From NCBI GenBank assembly GCA_051649305.1, contig JBOFGV010000044.1, positions 1-64,000 of the forward strand: DNA of 64,000 bases, written 5' to 3'. Positions within the stretch are counted from its first letter, which is position 1, and every line of letters starts with the position of its first letter. The translations under genes were made by a program, and so were the position numbers. The notes beneath the pieces were generated by a model that was not told the origin of the DNA, searched no databases, and worked only from the letters and a program-made list of their open reading frames with translations. The DNA comes from JADCCX01 sp051649305 (GTDB taxonomy: Bacteria; Pseudomonadota; Alphaproteobacteria; Rhizobiales; Beijerinckiaceae). This document shows, piece by piece, positions 59,300-64,000 of the stretch.

Positions 59300-60664
59300 T
59301 CAAAGTGTTTCTGGGCGCTTCTCTGCTGCGGCCTTGATAGGCAGGACCACCAATGCCACAAGCCCCCCTTGAGCCCTGTTTGCAAGTGTCAGTGATCCAC
59401 CATGGCCTGCAACGATTGTGCGAGCGATGGTCAGGCCAAGCCCGAAACCACCCGTCTCCTTGTTGCGCGATTGTTCAAGCCGCTGAAATGGCTGGAAGGC
59501 TCTTTCCATATCACTCTCGGGAATTCCAGCACCATCGTCATCAATGGTTATGGTGGCACTGTCCGCTTCTGTGGCAACAGCAATCCGCGCCCGTTCGCCG
59601 TATTTGACCGCGTTGGCAATGAGGTTGCCAAGCGCCCGACGAAGGGCAAGCGGTCTGCCCTCAATGGTGAGGCGCGAAAGACCGGAAACGGTCACATCTG
59701 AGCCTGCATCACTCGCTTCATCGGCCAATGTCTGGATGAGCGCTGCAAGATCCAATGACCGTATCAACTCGTCGGATTTGTCGCCACTGAGATACACCAG
59801 TGTCTGATCGAGCATGGCTTCCATTTCGGCAAGATCACCACAAATGGAGGTGGCCAGTGCCCTGTCCTTCAAACCTTCGGACTTGAGGCGAAGCCGGGTA
59901 AGAGGCGTCTTGAGATCATGCGAAACGGCGGCCAGTGCTTGCGTCCGATTGTCAATCAGGCGCTTGATCCGGGCCTGCATTTCGTTGAAAGCGCTGGCCA
60001 GCTCACGCACCTCGCGCGGGCCTTCCTCTGGCACCGTGGCCTGATCAGCGCTTTCGTAAAGACGATGCGCAGCATCAGCAAAAGTCTGCAGCGGCCTTGT
60101 CATCCAGCGCACCAGCAGGATTGACAGGCCGATAACACCAAGTGCCATCAGGCTTGTGGAAAGCACCGTTCCATGACTGCTCGCTGGCGGTGTGAGCCGT
60201 GAAAAGACACTGACATTGACCCAGCTGTCATCGGGCATTTGCAACGAGATCAGCGCCAGATGCGGATCGCTTTCCAGTTTGCGGTTGGCGCCAATGATGA
60301 TCTGGTTGGCGGCCAGTTCCGGCGCAAGCTCAATGAGCTTCGCCCGCAGGCCTTCCCAGGCTTCGGAGCCGGGGCCACCTGAGACAGCATGATCAGTCTT
60401 GCTCCAGTGCGCCTCGATAGGGCCGCCGGACAATTCATGCGCTACAGGTTCGCGCTCCGCCGGCACAACGCGCATGACGGCGCGCTTGATTGTCAGCAAC
60501 CGGTCAGCAAGTCGCGTATCGCTGGCGACAGACGCCTCTCGGTCAAGCGCGATCTGATAGGCATAGAGGCTGGCGAGATGCACAACGCCAATACCAATCA
60601 GCATCAGCAGGATCGTGCGGTTTGTCAGCGTATCGAGCCTGAAGTTCCGGAGCCATTGTCTCAT
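59300..60664 (-). CDS. Sensor histidine kinase of a heavy-metal two-component system
   Basis: A 454-residue EnvZ-type kinase. Two membrane helices flank a periplasmic sensor (about residues 15-160), then come HAMP, the H-box AVSHDLKTPLTRLRLKS (about 255), N-box LGNLIANAVKYG, G1 DDDGAGIPES and G2 GGFGLGLTIART. Its ATG overlaps the response-regulator stop (ATGA). It should sense the metal that the downstream pump exports. Confidence 0.93.
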   Translation of the reverse strand: MRQWLRNFRLDTLTNRTILLMLIGIGVVHLASLYAYQIALDREASVASDTRLADRLLTIKRAVMRVVPAEREPVAHELSGGPIEAHWSKTDHAVSGGPGSEAWEGLRAKLIELAPELAANQIIIGANRKLESDPHLALISLQMPDDSWVNVSVFSRLTPPASSHGTVLSTSLMALGVIGLSILLVRWMTRPLQTFADAAHRLYESADQATVPEEGPREVRELASAFNEMQARIKRLIDNRTQALAAVSHDLKTPLTRLRLKSEGLKDRALATSICGDLAEMEAMLDQTLVYLSGDKSDELIRSLDLAALIQTLADEASDAGSDVTVSGLSRLTIEGRPLALRRALGNLIANAVKYGERARIAVATEADSATITIDDDGAGIPESDMERAFQPFQRLEQSRNKETGGFGLGLTIARTIVAGHGGSLTLANRAQGGLVALVVLPIKAAAEKRPETL

Positions 60665-61410
60665 CTGCGGATGACCTTTGGCAGAAAAAGATAGCCTGCT
60701 CCACGCACCGTCTTGATCACCTCTGCACCATCGCCACCCTGTTCGATCTTGCGGCGAAGGCGGCTCACCAGAACATCCACCGAGCGATCGAAGACATCGG
60801 AGGTGCGGTTGCGTGCCGTTTCCAAAAGCCACTCGCGGGATAAAATACGGTTCGGGCTTTCCATGAAGGCGATGAGCAGATCAAATTCGGCACCGGACAG
60901 TTCTATCAAAACACCATCCGGATTGACCAGCTCGCGGCGCAGCAAGTCAACCTGCCATCCTTCAAATCCGTAGCCGCTGTTCCGCGATGCCGATGGGCTG
61001 ACGTCGCTCTTGCTGCGCCTCAGAACAGCCTTGATGCGGGCCAGCAACTCGCGTGGGTTGAAGGGCTTTGCGAGATAATCATCCGCGCCTACCTCAAGCC
61101 CAACGATCCGGTCCGTATCGTCACCTTTCGCGGTCAGCATGATAACGGGCACAATGCTGGTGCGCCGCAATTCGCGGCAGAGATCCAGTCCGCCTGTCCC
61201 GGGCAACATCAGATCGAGAACAATGAGGTCAACGCTCTGGCTGCCTAACTCGGCCCGCATCTCGGCACCGTTTCGGGCCAGCACCACATCCATACCATTC
61301 TCTTTCAGAAATGCGGCGAGCAGCTGCCTGATCTGCCCGTCATCATCAACGATCAGAACGCGGGCCGGGGTATCGGCAGGAATGGCAAAAGGAGTGTCAT
61401 CAATCGGCAT
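60661..61410 (-). CDS. OmpR-family response regulator
   Basis: A 249-residue regulator. The receiver has phospho-acceptor Asp in DLIVLDLMLPGTGG (about 65), Lys in LAKPFNPRELLAR (about 115) and acidic VDDDGQ. The winged-helix output ends VKTVRGAGYLFLP. It heads the five-gene metal operon. Confidence 0.94.
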   Translation of the reverse strand: MPIDDTPFAIPADTPARVLIVDDDGQIRQLLAAFLKENGMDVVLARNGAEMRAELGSQSVDLIVLDLMLPGTGGLDLCRELRRTSIVPVIMLTAKGDDTDRIVGLEVGADDYLAKPFNPRELLARIKAVLRRSKSDVSPSASRNSGYGFEGWQVDLLRRELVNPDGVLIELSGAEFDLLIAFMESPNRILSREWLLETARNRTSDVFDRSVDVLVSRLRRKIEQGGDGAEVIKTVRGAGYLFLPKVIRR

Positions 61411-61514
61411 CGGGGCGAATCAGACTCGATAAAACGGCAATGGAAACCGGGTTCCGTTTCAGCCCTTTGTCTGTCTTGTGTCAAACCATGTCAATTAATA
61501 GGTCCTGACCATAG

Positions 61515-62402
61515 TCACCTTACGCCAGAGCGTGGGTCCAGTGCATCGCGCAGGCCATCTCCCAGCAGGTTGAAAGACAGCACTGTCACGAAAATAGCCA
61601 GCCCAGGAAAAATCGCCATCCATGGTGCATTGGACAAAAATCGCTGCGCAGAGTTTAGCATGGAACCCCATGACGGCGCTGGGGGCTGCTGGCCAAGGCC
61701 CAGAAAGGACAGGGCCGCTTCGGCAATAATGGCGGTTGCAATGGTCAGTGTTGCCTGCACCAAAAGCTGCGGCAGGATGTTGGGTATGATATGCCTGACC
61801 GCTATGCGCATGGGCGAGTTGCCGACTGCGCGAGCAGCTTCCACATAATCCTCAACTTTGACGGAAATGACCTGTCCTCTCGTCAGGCGGATGAACAGTG
61901 GTGTGGCTGTAATGCCGATGGCAATCATGGCATTGGAAAGCGACGGCCCCAGAAAGGCAGCCATGGCGATTGCCAGAATGAGAAAGGGGCAGGCGAGCAT
62001 CGCATCTGTAAAGCGGCTGATGAAAGCATCAATCCAGCCGCCGCGATATCCTGCCATCAGGCCGAGCGGCACGCCAAGCGCAATGGCAATGGTCACAGAG
62101 ATGACGCCTGCCAGAAGTGAGGCGCGTGCGCCGTAAATGATGCGCGCAAAAAGATCACGGCCAACTTCATCGGTTCCAAACCAGAACAGCGCTGATGGTG
62201 GCTTGCGCACAGTGGACCAGCCTTGCTTGATCGGATCATGCAGCGACAGCCAGGGTGCCAGCACCGCCAGCGTGATGATGATGAGAAGAACTACCAGCGC
62301 CACCATGGCACCCTTGCGGCGGCGCAATCTGCGCCAGGCCCGCCGCATGGGGCTTTCGATTGTTTCAGAAGGGATTGCCAGAGCTGGCACCGAAGCTGTC
62401 AC
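61515..62402 (-). CDS. Peptide ABC transporter permease (DppC/OppC type)
   Basis: A 295-residue permease with RRRKGAMVALVVLLIIITLAVLAPWL, the DppC-type FGTDEVGRDLFARIIYGARASL and EAARAVGNSPMRIAVRHIIPNILPQLLVQATL (EAA loop). GTG 62402, one base after the dppB stop and with AGG seven bases upstream, is preferred; ATG 62441 would overlap dppB by 38 bp. Confidence 0.92.
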   Translation of the reverse strand: MTASVPALAIPSETIESPMRRAWRRLRRRKGAMVALVVLLIIITLAVLAPWLSLHDPIKQGWSTVRKPPSALFWFGTDEVGRDLFARIIYGARASLLAGVISVTIAIALGVPLGLMAGYRGGWIDAFISRFTDAMLACPFLILAIAMAAFLGPSLSNAMIAIGITATPLFIRLTRGQVISVKVEDYVEAARAVGNSPMRIAVRHIIPNILPQLLVQATLTIATAIIAEAALSFLGLGQQPPAPSWGSMLNSAQRFLSNAPWMAIFPGLAIFVTVLSFNLLGDGLRDALDPRSGVR

Positions 62403-62403
62403 G

Positions 62404-63345
62404 TCATGACCTGAGGCGAGGGTTGACAAGGATGTAGCCAATGTCAGCCAGCAGATTCAGCAAGATATAGGTCGTGGCCGTCACCAGCACCACGCCCTGA
62501 ACAACAGCATAATCCCGGTTGAAAACAGCATCCACAATCAATTTGCCAAAGCCGGGTATGGTAAAAATCTGCTCGGTCAGGACAGCACCCGAAAGCAGGG
62601 TGCCAAACTCCAGTGCACCAAGCGTGATGATCGGCGTCAAGGCATTGCGCATCGCGTGCTTGATCACGACAGTCTTTTCCATCAGGCCCTTTGCACGGGC
62701 GGTGCGGACATAGTCACTGTCCAGTGCCTGCAGCATGGCAGCACGTGTGTGTCGCATCAGCACGCCTGCGATGGAATTACCCAGCACGAAGGCTGGCATG
62801 ATCGTTGTCTGGATAGACCCCCAGAAATCCTCGAACGGGCTGACATAGCCCGAGGCCGGCAACCAGCCGAGGTAAACCGAGAAGAACAGGATCATCATGA
62901 TGCCCAGCCAGAAATTCGGCGTGGAGATGCCCCAGAGCGAAATGACATTGACTGCGTAGTCCCAGAAAGTGTCGCGCTTGACTGCCGAGATCACACCCGC
63001 TGTCACACCAATGACAAGCGCAATGATGATCGCCATGAAGGCCAGCTGCATGGTGACCGGCAGCTTCTGCAGGACAAGATCTGTCACGCTGGCCTTGAGC
63101 CGCATGGATTCTCCGAGGTTGCCCGTCATCACGCCACTGATCCAGTAGAGATACTGGAGAGGCAGAGGCTGATCGAGCCGGTATTGTTTCCGAATCTGGG
63201 CAATCACCTCGGGATCGTTTTCTTCTCCCGCCATGACCGTGGCGGGATCGCCGGGCAGAAGCTGCTGCAACAGGAAAATGATCACCGACACGAAAAAGAC
63301 CGTGGGGAGCAGTTGCAGCAGCCGTTTGCCGAGCAGGGAAAGCAC
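62404..63345 (-). CDS. Peptide ABC transporter permease (DppB/OppB type)
   Basis: A 313-residue permease with the DppB start LGKRLLQLLPTVFFVSVIIFLLQQLLPGDPA, GLMEKTVVIKHAMRNALTPIITLGALEFG (EAA loop) and FTIPGFGKLIVDAVFNRDYAVVQGVVL. Directly follows the binding-protein gene. Confidence 0.94.
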   Translation of the reverse strand: MLSLLGKRLLQLLPTVFFVSVIIFLLQQLLPGDPATVMAGEENDPEVIAQIRKQYRLDQPLPLQYLYWISGVMTGNLGESMRLKASVTDLVLQKLPVTMQLAFMAIIIALVIGVTAGVISAVKRDTFWDYAVNVISLWGISTPNFWLGIMMILFFSVYLGWLPASGYVSPFEDFWGSIQTTIMPAFVLGNSIAGVLMRHTRAAMLQALDSDYVRTARAKGLMEKTVVIKHAMRNALTPIITLGALEFGTLLSGAVLTEQIFTIPGFGKLIVDAVFNRDYAVVQGVVLVTATTYILLNLLADIGYILVNPRLRS

Positions 63346-63369
63346 TTTTTCTGACCTCGTCCCTGATTG

Positions 63370-64000
63370 CTATTTGACCCGAAGGTTCATCACGCGCACG
63401 AGACCGTCCGGCATCTGCGTGTAGCCCTCAAGACGAGTTGTATGGGCGATGATCACCAGACGGTGGTAGAGATAGATGATCCCGCCTTCATCAAGCATTT
63501 TGCCGGTTGCCTTTTCGTAGAGCCCTTTGCGTTCGGCGACCGAACCCTTGATACGGGCTTCATCCAGCCAGGAATCAACCTCGGCATTGCTGTAGCCGCC
63601 GTAGTTGTTGGGCTGGCCAGTCTTGGCAAAGGAATAGATATTTCCGTCAGGATCAGTGCGTCCGGACCATGCCAGCATGAAAGCCTGATAGCGGCCATTC
63701 TCGGCCTCCACCAGCGAGGTTGCAAACTCTGTCACACGGATTTTCATTTCAAAACCGGCTTCTGCTGCCATGGCCTGAATGACCTCGGCGACCTGTCTTG
63801 TTTCAGGGTTGTTGGGCACCATGAAATCAAGGGGAATCGGGGTCTTCACACCCGCTTCCGCAATCAGCTTTTTTGCGAGCGCTACATCACGGTTTGGAAC
63901 CGGGAACTTTGCCTGAAAGTAGGGATGGGTCGGGCTGACCCACTGGTTGCCGGGTGTGTACTCGCCATTGAAGACAACCTGGTTGATGGCATTGCGGTCA
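63370..64000 (-). CDS. Peptide ABC transporter substrate-binding protein, C-terminal part
   Basis: The window cuts this gene; 210 residues of an SBP family 5 protein remain. Visible are NQVVFNGEYTPGNQWVSPTHPYF, KKLIAEAGVKTPIPLDFMVPNNPETRQVAEVIQAMAAEAGF and WSGRTDPDGNIYSFAKTGQPNNYGGYSNAEVD, the C-terminal lobe of peptide or nickel-type binding proteins. Its stop is 24 bp before dppB. Substrate cannot be named. Confidence 0.9.
   Translation of the reverse strand, partial: DRNAINQVVFNGEYTPGNQWVSPTHPYFQAKFPVPNRDVALAKKLIAEAGVKTPIPLDFMVPNNPETRQVAEVIQAMAAEAGFEMKIRVTEFATSLVEAENGRYQAFMLAWSGRTDPDGNIYSFAKTGQPNNYGGYSNAEVDSWLDEARIKGSVAERKGLYEKATGKMLDEGGIIYLYHRLVIIAHTTRLEGYTQMPDGLVRVMNLRVK

Overview
The window reads as ordinary, gene-dense chromosome from an alphaproteobacterium, most likely a member of the Hyphomicrobiales (Rhizobiales). 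This is an inference from gene content: groESL under a CIRCE element, an rnd-lptC-lptA-lptB cluster, metX-metW, etfBA, DUF1491- and DUF5330-like proteins, and a Tat-exported Liv-type binding protein. No insertion sequence, prophage, integrase or CRISPR array was seen.

Layout. 1-1.1 kb: 5' end of groEL, groES with promoter and CIRCE, tRNA-Val(CAC). 1.1-5.1 kb: a zinc-uptake block on the minus strand (small His-rich membrane protein, znuC, znuB, znuA, COG0523 GTPase) with two Zur-type palindromes. 5.1-8.05 kb: a GntR regulator facing a two-gene dehydrogenase operon with a GTATAC-type operator. 8.1-13.4 kb: copper ATPase, patatin lipase, a fluoroacetate-dehalogenase-like hydrolase and purD. 13.5-24.6 kb: xseA, murU-like, addB, RNase D, lptC-lptA-lptB, a lipoprotein, metW and metX. 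24.7-32.5 kb: sufE, a histidine kinase with a peptidoglycan-binding partner, DUF1491, etfB-etfA, ispG and tRNA-Leu(CAA) with a terminator.

32.6-40.9 kb is the accessory part. It holds small membrane proteins and a compact three-gene operon: a TPR/TolB-type regulator, a PAP2/haloperoxidase-like enzyme whose N terminus is ten Gly-Gly-Leu repeats, and a cytoplasmic-looking subtilase. It ends in remnants of a second Liv transporter (5'-truncated binding protein, 3'-truncated permease). The three-gene operon is the least explained unit in the window.

40.9-52.3 kb is a catabolic island: amidohydrolase and TetR on one strand; LivG, LivF, a Tat-type binding protein, LivH, LivM, a GAF protein, a class III aminotransferase, a HAD hydrolase and an Lrp regulator on the other; and a convergent succinate-semialdehyde-type dehydrogenase. 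It looks like uptake of an amino compound, transamination to a semialdehyde and oxidation to an acid. A 26-bp palindrome in front of the dehydrogenase and a strong hairpin after the binding-protein gene are likely regulatory.

52.4-64 kb: CsaA-like tRNA-binding protein, EamA exporter, a five-gene heavy-metal operon (two-component system, membrane-fusion protein with an unusual N-terminal extension, RND pump, small periplasmic protein; no outer-membrane channel), and a peptide ABC transporter that runs off the right edge.
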